Shown piece by piece: positions 43,227-52,303 of a stretch of DNA of 53,613 bases. A program made the position numbers and the translations under genes. Source of the stretch: Bacteroidota bacterium (lineage in GTDB: Bacteria; Bacteroidota; Bacteroidia; Chitinophagales; Chitinophagaceae). Every line of letters begins with the position of its first letter. The stretch's first letter is position 1. The stretch is taken from the NCBI GenBank assembly GCA_028875875.1, contig JAGWUV010000031.1, positions 1 to 53,613 on the forward strand, in the 5' to 3' direction. Under the pieces are notes generated by a model that was given only the letters and a program-made list of their open reading frames with translations, had not been told where the DNA came from and did not search any database.

Positions 43227-46010
43227 TCATTTAATTGAGCCAACCAGTTCTTCTCTTTGCCACCCGCTTAATCTTAATTGCAGTTGCTTGTTAGCGATGC
43301 TTGCATTAGGATAATCGGCAGTTACCGTAACAGTTTCTCCCGGCGTCAATGTAAAATAACTTGTACTCCAATAACCCGGGAATATCTCCTCATTGTTACT
43401 ACCGTCGGTTATTTTAGGATGAACAAAGAACGCTATTTGAGGGGATGTATTGGTAATTATCATGGTCCATTTACTATCCCCCTTTCCGATTTCTTTTTTA
43501 ACAACTTTCACTGTTAACTTAACAGGCTTAATACCTGAAAGTGCCTGATATTGATGGTCTTTTGCAAACCAGTAAACATTATGTGAAATATTATTTCCTT
43601 TTGCATCTTCCAGGTTCAACGCCACAAAGCACAAACCAAGATGCTTCACCAGTATACTTTTCAGAGAAATAGTTTCTTTCACTTCCGATCCATTAATATC
43701 CAAACTTATTTTCTGCTTAAATAGCGATAGCCCGTTTATGTCGTACACAGCAATATTCGCCATTATATTTTTTTGTGGCTGATATGACCTGTTAATCACA
43801 GCAACAACTGAATCGTCCAGATTCAATTGAATGTGTACTTTCTCACAAGCATTTTGCATGAAATAATATCCTGCGTTAGGTGCCAGGTAATAATCGAATA
43901 TCTGCCATATAACACTCGGAAAAGCCGGGTTAAGCTTCCATAACATAACACCGCCATTGTCATTGAGTTTATGCCCCGCCGCTTCAAATATCCCCCTGTA
44001 ACCATCGGCATTCATCACTTGCATTTTGTCTGAAAAATCTTTCAGCCCCGTTGGTTTTCCTAATCTTTTTACCATCTCGGCATTATACAATTCAAAATGA
44101 CCAGCGCCAGTACAAGCATCATGATAGCCCCATGAATTATTAAAGGGATAAGGCAATGTGTTATCGTGACTTGAATCAGGGATAATTTTAGACAAGGTTT
44201 CATAAGGTACTTGTGAAGGAATGCCGGTTTCATCTTTGAAGAGCCAGTCTTTCCCTTCATTGATCTTAGTATAATAAAACGCAGGATCTTTCCACTTATA
44301 TGAACCGCCACTGTATACGCCACCAGGCTTATTATCAGGCCATGAGCCTTTCCAGTCGGCAGACAGCTTTGCAAAGCCTGAAGAACTTGGGATGAAAGGC
44401 CTTGTCCCATCCAGCAATGCAACATTATCACGCATAGCATTATACAGCTCCAGCCTGGCATGACCTTCATTACCTCCCGTCCACACTAACAGAGATGGAT
44501 GATTGCGCAACCTGTAAATAGTACTAGTAACGTTATTAATGAAAACCTGGCCCTGGTAAGGATAATCAGCAGAACCCTTAAATTCTCCATTAGTATCTCC
44601 TGTTATCCAAAAATCTTCCCATACCAATAATCCAAGCCTATCGGTTATTTCAAAAAACTGATCCGGCGGGGCAACACCACCACCCCATATCCTCACCAGG
44701 TTTACATTGGCATTCTTGCACAACATCAATTCCTGTGCAAAGCGAAGAGAATCTTCCTGTAACATCATATCCGGCACCCATGCACCTCCTACGAGGTGAA
44801 TCCGTTTACCATTAACATAGAAGTCTCTTTTGCTCCACCCGTTTACTGTTGAATGCTTTGAATCAACAGTTCTAATACCGAATACAAATGAAGTATCATC
44901 AGAGACAGTGTTGCCATGAACATATTGCAACCGTATCCTGTAAAGATCAGCTTTACCGTAGCCATGCGGCCACCATAAATGCGGATGTTGTATGTTCAAC
45001 TGCTTGAATTGTTCGGGGCCTAATTCTATCTGTTTCTGTTCACCTGCAGCCAGAGACATGTTTTGTGAAATAGAGAAACTGTTGCCAGCAAAGGTTTCCG
45101 GAGAAATAATAATATTCAGCTTGCCAGTTTGCGCTTTCGTTCCATAATTGGCAAGCATCAACTGTATTTGTAGTTTAGCCAGCTCGGTATCAGCAGAGGA
45201 TGAAAGTGTGGTTGTAACTTTAGGCTTTTGTACTACCACTTTGCCTGAGGTTCTTAAATACACTGGTTGCCAGATGCCTATATTACGGTCATGTACTTCA
45301 GGCATCCAGTCCCAACCCACCGAACACAACATGGTTACATTTTTTCCTATATCACCGGTTGGACCGCCATTCATGTAAAAGTCGCCCAAAGCCTTTAATT
45401 GTGGATGATCGGGTAACCCTGGGTAATCCAACGGATATATCTTAACGGCCAGTATATTTTCCTCACCTGCCTTAATAGCATTGCTTACATTAAGATCGAA
45501 TGTTGCAAACATGCCCACCAGTTGAGATGAGTCTGCTATCAATTTCCCGTTCAGCCAAACATCGGCCCTGTAATTAATGCCTTTGAAAATGAGTTGAAAT
45601 AATTTTCCCCGATCTGTTGAAGGAACAGTAAAGCTCGTTTTATACCAATAGGCTTTCTTCCAGGGATTAGGTACATTGGGAATATGCGAATACTTTGATA
45701 AATGATATTGATTATTAAAGCTATCAGAGGCATCCGGAATCAACATATTGTTCATTCCAATGTATGGGTTAGGGTATACTTTATTTGCAACCAATCCCGT
45801 TAACACAGTAGAAGGTACTGTTACTTTATACCAAGGTTCATGCAGTTGACGAGAAGAAGACAATACTGATCCATCATCTTTTACAAGTTCTGATGACTGC
45901 AGATAAAAACGGGTAAGCTGAACTTGCTTAACACCATTTGATACCTGTGCATTTACCAGTAAAGGAAGTAAAGAAAAAATCCACACTTTAACCCTCAGTA
46001 TATTTTTCAT
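43227..46010 (-). CDS. Exported GH2 glycoside hydrolase (exo-beta-glucosaminidase/beta-mannosidase-like)
   Basis: About 927 residues from the ATG at 46010, chosen because it opens a clean signal peptide (MKNILRVKVWIFSLLPLLVNAQ); the frame also opens at 46055. A sugar-binding jelly roll (WYKTSFTVP, YRADVWLNGKLIADS), an Ig-like domain and a TIM barrel follow. Likely acid/base is E515 in WTGGNEGH and likely nucleophile is E594 in DETGIPSQVP. The C-terminal beta domains resemble those of exo-beta-D-glucosaminidases and mannosylglycoprotein mannosidases, rather than LacZ. Substrate choice (GlcN versus Man) cannot be decided by eye. A -7 box sits 15 bp upstream of the ATG. Confidence 0.87.
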   Translation of the reverse strand: MKNILRVKVWIFSLLPLLVNAQVSNGVKQVQLTRFYLQSSELVKDDGSVLSSSRQLHEPWYKVTVPSTVLTGLVANKVYPNPYIGMNNMLIPDASDSFNNQYHLSKYSHIPNVPNPWKKAYWYKTSFTVPSTDRGKLFQLIFKGINYRADVWLNGKLIADSSQLVGMFATFDLNVSNAIKAGEENILAVKIYPLDYPGLPDHPQLKALGDFYMNGGPTGDIGKNVTMLCSVGWDWMPEVHDRNIGIWQPVYLRTSGKVVVQKPKVTTTLSSSADTELAKLQIQLMLANYGTKAQTGKLNIIISPETFAGNSFSISQNMSLAAGEQKQIELGPEQFKQLNIQHPHLWWPHGYGKADLYRIRLQYVHGNTVSDDTSFVFGIRTVDSKHSTVNGWSKRDFYVNGKRIHLVGGAWVPDMMLQEDSLRFAQELMLCKNANVNLVRIWGGGVAPPDQFFEITDRLGLLVWEDFWITGDTNGEFKGSADYPYQGQVFINNVTSTIYRLRNHPSLLVWTGGNEGHARLELYNAMRDNVALLDGTRPFIPSSSGFAKLSADWKGSWPDNKPGGVYSGGSYKWKDPAFYYTKINEGKDWLFKDETGIPSQVPYETLSKIIPDSSHDNTLPYPFNNSWGYHDACTGAGHFELYNAEMVKRLGKPTGLKDFSDKMQVMNADGYRGIFEAAGHKLNDNGGVMLWKLNPAFPSVIWQIFDYYLAPNAGYYFMQNACEKVHIQLNLDDSVVAVINRSYQPQKNIMANIAVYDINGLSLFKQKISLDINGSEVKETISLKSILVKHLGLCFVALNLEDAKGNNISHNVYWFAKDHQYQALSGIKPVKLTVKVVKKEIGKGDSKWTMIITNTSPQIAFFVHPKITDGSNNEEIFPGYWSTSYFTLTPGETVTVTADYPNASIANKQLQLRLSGWQREELVGSIK

Positions 46011-46024
46011 ACAGCAATTTTTAG

Positions 46025-46032
46025 CAAAATTA
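46025..46032 (-). promoter_or_regulatory. -7 box (TAATTTTG) directly before the GH2 gene
   Basis: Exact TAnnTTTG match on the minus strand, 14 bp from the ATG at 46010, implying a very short leader. No -33 element is seen, so the promoter may need an activator. Confidence 0.4.
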
Positions 46033-46078
46033 ACTGATGAGAACAGAGGTAGCATGTTTAGTTATGGTGAATTAATAG

Positions 46079-48946
46079 CTATTCATGATGAAATAATAGC
46101 TTGTGACCTGAATACATCACTGCTGCATCCGGTTTCCTGTCTACATCAAATCCAACATTTTTCCCTTTATCAACCCATACGATTTTGAAATACCTTTCTT
46201 TCAGCATGCCATTAAATTTACCACCGGTTCTATCATCAAGGGTTAACAACTTTTCGTGTTCACTATACCGGATCTTTATGTTTTCATACATCCCTTTCTC
46301 ATAATTGTAATTCACATTCTCATCATCATAAATAGTAAAGACTGCATCTTTGCCGGTATACACATAAAGGGTAATTGTATCGGCTTTTTTTTGAGTTGAA
46401 TATTGTAAAGCAGGACCAAAAGGAATAATGGACCCCTCTTTTACGAACAATGGAATTCTTTCAAAAGGTGCAGCAGCTGTAATTTGTTGCCCTCCATTAT
46501 AATACTGGCCTGTGTAAAAATCAAACCAACCAGTTGATGAAGGCAGATACAGTTTTCTTTCTGTTGCCTTAAATTTCGTTACCGGGCTAACTAATAATGC
46601 AGGCCCGAACATGAACTGATCTCCTATGTTTTTTACATTCTTATCATTACCAAAATCCATTACCAATCCACGCATGATGGTATAATTATCGTAATATGTT
46701 TTAGCCGCTAATGAATAGATATAAGGCATCAACCGATAACGCAACTTATCATAATACAGCATGCTTTGATAAGCAGGAGTTCCTTGGGGAGAGATATTGT
46801 AAATTTCCCGGTAAGGAAACTGGCCGTGTACACGGAAAAGCGGACAAAATGCACCGAACTGATACCAACGTGTAGAAAGCTCCCGCCATTCCTTCAAATC
46901 CTCTCCATGAGCATTTTCATAACGTTTTTCCACTGCAAATCCACCTATGTCTGTTGTCCAATATGGCAAGCCCGATAAAGAAAAATTAATGCCTGCCGGA
47001 ATTTGATTTTTAAAATCTTCCCATCTGGCAGCAATATCCCCACTCCATACGGCAGCAGCATAACGTTGCAGACCGGCATATGCTGAACGCGTAAGAATAA
47101 ACACTCTTTGATCAGAACGAGTTGCCCTTTGCCCCTCATATACAGCTTTAGAGTTCTGAAGCGGGTAAGCATTAAAATATTCTGTTGATGAGCCAATGGC
47201 AGTTGGGGTCATCAACTCCTTCTTATGCTCAATACTTGAATTCGAATAAATATCAGGTTCCGAAGCATCAAGCCACCAGGCATCTACACCTTTACTGAAG
47301 AGGTTTTTATTGAGCAAACCCCAAAACGCATCCCTTGCCTTAGGATTGAATACATCATAAAATGTAGATACATATCCTTGCCCTATCCAATCTCTTTGCC
47401 CATCGATAACATTTCTTTTGTACAACCATCCGTTTGTATCAAAATACTTATAATTATCAATACCTACATAAAACTTAGGCCACACCGAAATCATGAAATG
47501 AGTATTGAATTTATCGTGCAAAGTTTTAATCATGCCGGCAGGATCTGAAAAACGCGAAGAATCAAATTGTTGGCTTCCCCACTCGTCTTGTTTCCAATAA
47601 CTCCAGTCTAAAACAATATTATCAAGTGGAATTTCTCTTTTCCTGAATTCTCCTACGGTTTGTAAGATCTCATCCTGTGTTTTGTATCGCTCCCTGCTTT
47701 GCCATAAACCCATCGCCCATTTAGGCATCAGCTCAGCACGACCTGTAATGCTCCTGTATCCTCCAATAACTTCATCCAAATTATTACCATAAACAAAATA
47801 GTAATCGATATTTTGACCTGCTTCAGACCGGAATGAAAATTCATCCTGTTTTTCTTTTGATAATGGGCTTAACCACTTACAGGAAAGATATGATTCGCCG
47901 CCATCAGGTTGCCATTCTATCCTGATTCGATATTTCTTATTGGAACTAAATTTTGTTTGAAGAGATACTGTACCCGGATTCCATGCCTGGCGCCACCTGT
48001 CTGCCAACAATTTTCCATCAATCCACACTTTAACATATCCAGCATATTTAATCAAAAACGTATGTAACCCTTCAAAACAACTTTGCACATATCCTTCCCA
48101 CGTAACATGACCTTTGGCCGGACTGAATCCTTCAGGAAAGTTCTTAACGTTTTCAATAAACTCATAGTCAATCTTAGACTCAGCTCTTACAATAGTATTT
48201 TCGGAATCTTTTACTTTTGATACGTATGTTGCTGTGAGCCATCCTTCACTGCCATCCTTTGCAAATAATTTCAGGCTACTGATGGGTTTATATTTTCTGC
48301 TATCCATGACTTGCGTGATGGAATAATTATCCCAAAGGATTCCAAAGTTTTTATCAGACACTAAAAAAGGGATAGCCACTTCCGTGTTGTTTTGTGCCAG
48401 ATCAACATGCCGGCCTTTATAATTCATTATTCCTTCCTGATGTTGTCCGAGACCATAAAAACCCTCACTCTCTCCCATTTCAAAGATTTGTTTCAAACTG
48501 TATAATTGTTCTCCATCCACAACTGTAGCAGCAAACTTTCTGCCTGCTTCTTTTTTTTCGGATAATATGATTTTGCCATTTATATCTGTAAAAAAAACAG
48601 AGCCGGTATTCTTATTAAAGTTGGCATTAACCCTGGCAGTGCTAACAATAATGTAGGTATCATTTTCCTTCAGTCGCCATTCAACTGCCTTTCTTTTTGT
48701 TTCAGCAACCATCAGACTTTTCCGGGAAGCAAAAGTGTCTGTCAGACTCGCAAGCACCCGGATGATATTATCAGTTATCACCTGCAGTTTTATCAATCTG
48801 GCAGAATTTGAAAATGGCTTTTTTATGTGAATTACAACTCCGTCATCAACTTTCTGATAGATCAGAGAATTATCTGAAGCTTTACCATGTAGAAAAAAGA
48901 TGAATGAATAAAATAATAAACAACTAACTAATTTCAATTTCAGCAT
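46079..48946 (-). CDS. Exported GH31 alpha-xylosidase-like enzyme with PA14 insertion
   Basis: About 955 residues from the ATG at 48946, which begins a signal peptide (MLKLKLVSCLLFYSFIFFLHGKAS); a GTG at 49009 is less likely. The N-terminal GH31 beta-sandwich is interrupted at about residues 270-380 by a PA14-like module (VTWEGYVQSCFEGLHTFLIK, YVKVWIDGKLL, WQPDGGESYL). The catalytic barrel has nucleophile D560 in WWLDASEPD and acid/base D637 in WSGDIAARWED. GH31 enzymes with this PA14 insertion are typically xyloglucan-oligosaccharide alpha-xylosidases (CjXyl31A type). The GH2 gene lies 68 bp downstream on the same strand. Confidence 0.92.
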   Translation of the reverse strand: MLKLKLVSCLLFYSFIFFLHGKASDNSLIYQKVDDGVVIHIKKPFSNSARLIKLQVITDNIIRVLASLTDTFASRKSLMVAETKRKAVEWRLKENDTYIIVSTARVNANFNKNTGSVFFTDINGKIILSEKKEAGRKFAATVVDGEQLYSLKQIFEMGESEGFYGLGQHQEGIMNYKGRHVDLAQNNTEVAIPFLVSDKNFGILWDNYSITQVMDSRKYKPISSLKLFAKDGSEGWLTATYVSKVKDSENTIVRAESKIDYEFIENVKNFPEGFSPAKGHVTWEGYVQSCFEGLHTFLIKYAGYVKVWIDGKLLADRWRQAWNPGTVSLQTKFSSNKKYRIRIEWQPDGGESYLSCKWLSPLSKEKQDEFSFRSEAGQNIDYYFVYGNNLDEVIGGYRSITGRAELMPKWAMGLWQSRERYKTQDEILQTVGEFRKREIPLDNIVLDWSYWKQDEWGSQQFDSSRFSDPAGMIKTLHDKFNTHFMISVWPKFYVGIDNYKYFDTNGWLYKRNVIDGQRDWIGQGYVSTFYDVFNPKARDAFWGLLNKNLFSKGVDAWWLDASEPDIYSNSSIEHKKELMTPTAIGSSTEYFNAYPLQNSKAVYEGQRATRSDQRVFILTRSAYAGLQRYAAAVWSGDIAARWEDFKNQIPAGINFSLSGLPYWTTDIGGFAVEKRYENAHGEDLKEWRELSTRWYQFGAFCPLFRVHGQFPYREIYNISPQGTPAYQSMLYYDKLRYRLMPYIYSLAAKTYYDNYTIMRGLVMDFGNDKNVKNIGDQFMFGPALLVSPVTKFKATERKLYLPSSTGWFDFYTGQYYNGGQQITAAAPFERIPLFVKEGSIIPFGPALQYSTQKKADTITLYVYTGKDAVFTIYDDENVNYNYEKGMYENIKIRYSEHEKLLTLDDRTGGKFNGMLKERYFKIVWVDKGKNVGFDVDRKPDAAVMYSGHKLLFHHE

Positions 48947-49233
48947 AGCAATCGTTTTTTGATAAGTTTTTCGTTCTTGAGCCAATGAAATAACATGAAC
49001 CGAACACACATTTTAGGAAAGCAACCCAAACTATATATCTCCACAAAAATTCTGGGTACATAATTTTTTTATTAGGTTTCAAAATATCAACCGTTAAAAA
49101 TAACTGATAGTCAATAAATTTAATTACCCGTTATTAACATTTGTTCGTTCACATTTAGTAACAAGGTTGCCAACAGTATTTTCTTTAGCATTTTTGTAAG
49201 TAGATTTATCTTAAACAGAATAGAACGAGTAGA
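48947..49233. other. Intergenic region between the GH43 and GH31 genes
   Basis: 287 bp of AT-rich DNA on the boundary between two enzyme genes of the same strand. No exact -7 box, terminator or small gene was found. It is long enough to hold a promoter for the GH31 gene. Confidence 0.4.
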
Positions 49234-51417
49234 TTATTTTTTTGCTGCAACTGGCTGAATACCTGCATGCGTAGGCTTCACCTGTTTAATAAACCCTTCA
49301 TCATCAAATGCTAGCTTATCAATACACACTTCCCTGTTATAACCTGCGGCCTGCCCCATATGAATGCCATTTGGGTAATTGAAGCGATGATAAACAATAT
49401 ACCATTCATCTTTCCCCGGAACTTGTATTATAGAATTATGCCCCGTTGCATAGATGCCTGCAGCTGTATCTTTAGCGATCACAAGATTGTTGGCAGGAAT
49501 TTGTATTGGTCCGGTTGCTGTTGAAGCGATACCATAACGAACACGATAATTTTGACTTCTCGTGTCATCTTCAGACCATAAGAAATAATATTTACCATTC
49601 CTGTAAAACACATTTGTTCCTTCGCGGAAAGAAGCATCTGGCGTTATTACTTTGATGATTTCTTCTTTAACAGAAACCATATCATCATTCAATTCGGCAC
49701 ATGCCATATAACCGTTTCCCCAATACAAATAAGTTTTGCCTGTTGAAGGATCGAAGAAAACATCTGGATCTATTTGCTGACCACCTTTAACCCCGGCAGG
49801 CAACTTACTGATTAAAGGCTTTCCTGAATCCACAAACGGCCCCGCAGGACTATCAGCTACTGCCACACCAATTTTCTGTGCCGCACAGAAATAGAAATAA
49901 TATTTATACTGCCCATTAATCTTCTTTTCAATGATGCAGGGAGCCCATGCATTTCTTTTAGCCCAGCTCACATCTTTATTAAGATCCAGTATCACACCTT
50001 CATCTTTCCAATTAACCAAATCTGTTGAAGAAAAGGTTTTGAAATAAGTACCCGACCAACCTGTAAATCCATCGCTTGTTGGATAGATATAATAACGTTT
50101 TGTTTTTTCTGAGTATAGAATATCCGGATCAGCATAATATCCATCTAAAACAGGATTATGTGTTTCAACTGTTTTCACAGTCCATTCTTCAGCCTGTTGC
50201 CCCTTAATGTTTATAGTGTATCGACTATTCCCTTTTCTGAAATCCTGTGCTGCATTTGGTTTTATTTGAACACCGGGGAAACGCATAAACCCCGGATTGA
50301 ATGCATGTAGGTTCGTGCCAGCTTTAACAAGAAGTGTTATTGCTTTATTCACAGTATCAATTGAGTAATTCAGCGCATGCACTTGTTTTGAAGTGAAAGA
50401 GCTAATCACATCCTCTGCACTGCCCCATTTGCTTTCTAAACGCTCCGCTTCGGCAGTTGTAATTGGCATCACGGTTCCATGACGTGGATGAAAATTCATG
50501 GTTACATCCTGGTCTATCACTGTAAAATGTTCCAGGTCTTTTGTTTTTGTAAACTGGTATTTACCCTTTGTATACAGGTCATACATCAACACATATTCAC
50601 TCCCGTTATTTAACGGGAAAGTACCTGCTCCTTCTACAGGGTCTTTTGTTTGTTGAACGTAGCGGTCTCTCAACACATAACCTTCTGTAAGCTTATCAGA
50701 TACAGCTATCTTAATTCCTGCTCCCTCTCCTTCTGTTTTAAAGAAAAGGTAATACTTGCCATCTTTACTTATAATATCCCCGTCAATGCAGGCACCGTTA
50801 GTCGGACTAAAAAAAAGTTGTTTAGGTTCTGTTTCCAGGTCGGTAAAATCTTTATTAGCATAAGCATAATAAATCTTATCCGGATCCTGTCCATGCTTCA
50901 TTGAAAAATAGATCATATACTTTTTAGCCACAGGATCGTAGATGGTTTGGGGCGCCCATACACGAAGCAGGTTTTCCTGATGAGGATATTTCTGCTGAAT
51001 ATTTACAACGGAAGATGTCCAATTAATCAAATCTGTTGACTTTAATAAAACCATTGCCCTATTAGAGTTCCAGCCTTTTGCAGAAACCATATCTGTTGCA
51101 ACCATATAAAAAGTTTTACCGTCCTCACCACGTAAAATATGTGGATCGCGAACACCTCCCGTAGAACTGATGGTAGCAGAAGAAACAACAGGTTGATTAT
51201 GATTTAAGGCCCTGTAATGATATCCATCTGTACTTAATGCAAATCGAATTTGTTCTTCAGCTTTATCATTGCCTGTAAAATACACGAAGAGATAAGAGGA
51301 ATATTGCCTGCCACCTGAAACATTTGTTTTCTGTGCACTCACATGCGATGAAAGAAAAGCTAGAAAAATTACCAATAACAGTTTTGACTGTTTTTTACAA
51401 AGGATTTTCGTAAACAT
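49234..51417 (-). CDS. Exported enzyme with two tandem GH43-type propellers
   Basis: 727 residues. A signal peptide of about 28 residues (ending SSHVSA) is followed by two separate five-bladed propellers. The N-terminal one (about 40-330) has GVRDPHIL, NGACIDGDII and DPVEGAGTFP, carrying candidate Asp, Asp and Glu catalytic residues. The C-terminal one (about 425-715) has DGYYADPDILY, QQIDPDVFFD and FREGTNVFYRNG with the matching triad. Both halves look active. Family members act on arabinose-, xylose- or galactose-containing side chains. Two linked activities could remove different residues from one polymer. The GH16 stop is 8 bp upstream of the ATG, so they share a transcript. Confidence 0.9.
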   Translation of the reverse strand: MFTKILCKKQSKLLLVIFLAFLSSHVSAQKTNVSGGRQYSSYLFVYFTGNDKAEEQIRFALSTDGYHYRALNHNQPVVSSATISSTGGVRDPHILRGEDGKTFYMVATDMVSAKGWNSNRAMVLLKSTDLINWTSSVVNIQQKYPHQENLLRVWAPQTIYDPVAKKYMIYFSMKHGQDPDKIYYAYANKDFTDLETEPKQLFFSPTNGACIDGDIISKDGKYYLFFKTEGEGAGIKIAVSDKLTEGYVLRDRYVQQTKDPVEGAGTFPLNNGSEYVLMYDLYTKGKYQFTKTKDLEHFTVIDQDVTMNFHPRHGTVMPITTAEAERLESKWGSAEDVISSFTSKQVHALNYSIDTVNKAITLLVKAGTNLHAFNPGFMRFPGVQIKPNAAQDFRKGNSRYTINIKGQQAEEWTVKTVETHNPVLDGYYADPDILYSEKTKRYYIYPTSDGFTGWSGTYFKTFSSTDLVNWKDEGVILDLNKDVSWAKRNAWAPCIIEKKINGQYKYYFYFCAAQKIGVAVADSPAGPFVDSGKPLISKLPAGVKGGQQIDPDVFFDPSTGKTYLYWGNGYMACAELNDDMVSVKEEIIKVITPDASFREGTNVFYRNGKYYFLWSEDDTRSQNYRVRYGIASTATGPIQIPANNLVIAKDTAAGIYATGHNSIIQVPGKDEWYIVYHRFNYPNGIHMGQAAGYNREVCIDKLAFDDEGFIKQVKPTHAGIQPVAAKK

Positions 51418-51425
51418 TCGACTTG

Positions 51426-52277
51426 TTATTTATTCTTTTGATATACTCTTACATAATCAATTTCAAACTTACGAGGGAAGCCCGTAGCAGTAACATCGCC
51501 ACCATTTTGTCCACCAAGTGCAAGATTCAATAACATGTAATGAGGTTGCCGAAAAGGATTAAAACCACTTCCATCTTTATTTACCAATGTATCAAGTATC
51601 ACCTTATTCAATAAATGATCATCTACATATAAAGCAATGTAATCCTCCGTCCAATCCATCCGCCAAATATGAAATTGCTTAGCCCATGATTCAGCCCCAA
51701 GTGAGTCTGTACTGAATTTATTGCTATACCATTCAGCTTTTCGATCTTTCCTTAAGCATGCGATGTTAGCTAATAATTTACCACGGTAATATTCCATTAT
51801 ATCAATCTCTCCATTGCCAGGCCAGTCTTGGGTAATACCTAAGGTCCACCATGCCGGCCAAAGACCTTTACTAATATCAATACGTGCCCTCATTTCAAAC
51901 CTACCGTATTGCCAGCTTCTTTTCCCTTTTGTGATCAAGCATGAGGAAGTGTAATTGATTAGAGAACGTTTTTTTCTCCAGTCTCTACTTCCATCCACAT
52001 AATTAGGATTCGTTTTTGTTTCCTTCTTTGCTTCAATAACTAGTAGCCCATTCTCACACTTTGCATTTTCAGGTTGATACCATTGTAATTCTTCATTTCG
52101 TACAAAACCTCTTTCATAACTCCAATTAGCAGTATCAGGTTCTCCATCTTTATTAAACTCATCTGCCCAAACCAACCGGTATCCATCTTTATCACTTGCT
52201 TTGCTTTGAACAAGCTTTCGGTTGCACGACACAAGAAAAATGATAACAGGAAAATATCTGAAATGACGGATCAACAT
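51426..52277 (-). CDS. GH16-family glucanase, predicted lipoprotein
   Basis: 283 residues from the ATG at 52277; a TTG at 52292 is less likely. A lipobox (FLVSC, lipidated C18) replaces a normal signal cleavage site, so the enzyme should be membrane-anchored, probably on the outer membrane. The jelly roll carries the GH16 signature G-E157-I-D159-I-M-E162 (nucleophile E157, acid/base E162) and a preceding LWPAWWTLG. This form of the motif, with the bulging methionine, is typical of laminarinase/lichenase-type and related endoglucanases. The exact glucan or galactan is uncertain. It sits between lacZ-like GH2 (26 bp upstream) and GH43 (8 bp downstream) in one operon. Confidence 0.92.
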   Translation of the reverse strand: MLIRHFRYFPVIIFLVSCNRKLVQSKASDKDGYRLVWADEFNKDGEPDTANWSYERGFVRNEELQWYQPENAKCENGLLVIEAKKETKTNPNYVDGSRDWRKKRSLINYTSSCLITKGKRSWQYGRFEMRARIDISKGLWPAWWTLGITQDWPGNGEIDIMEYYRGKLLANIACLRKDRKAEWYSNKFSTDSLGAESWAKQFHIWRMDWTEDYIALYVDDHLLNKVILDTLVNKDGSGFNPFRQPHYMLLNLALGGQNGGDVTATGFPRKFEIDYVRVYQKNK

Positions 52278-52303
52278 ACAATCTAAAATCAAAAAAAAAT
52301 TAA

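Noticed and set aside
46766-47196. Open frames on both strands within the GH31 gene
   Set aside because: They are shadows of the GH31 coding sequence, which contains intact catalytic motifs through this region.
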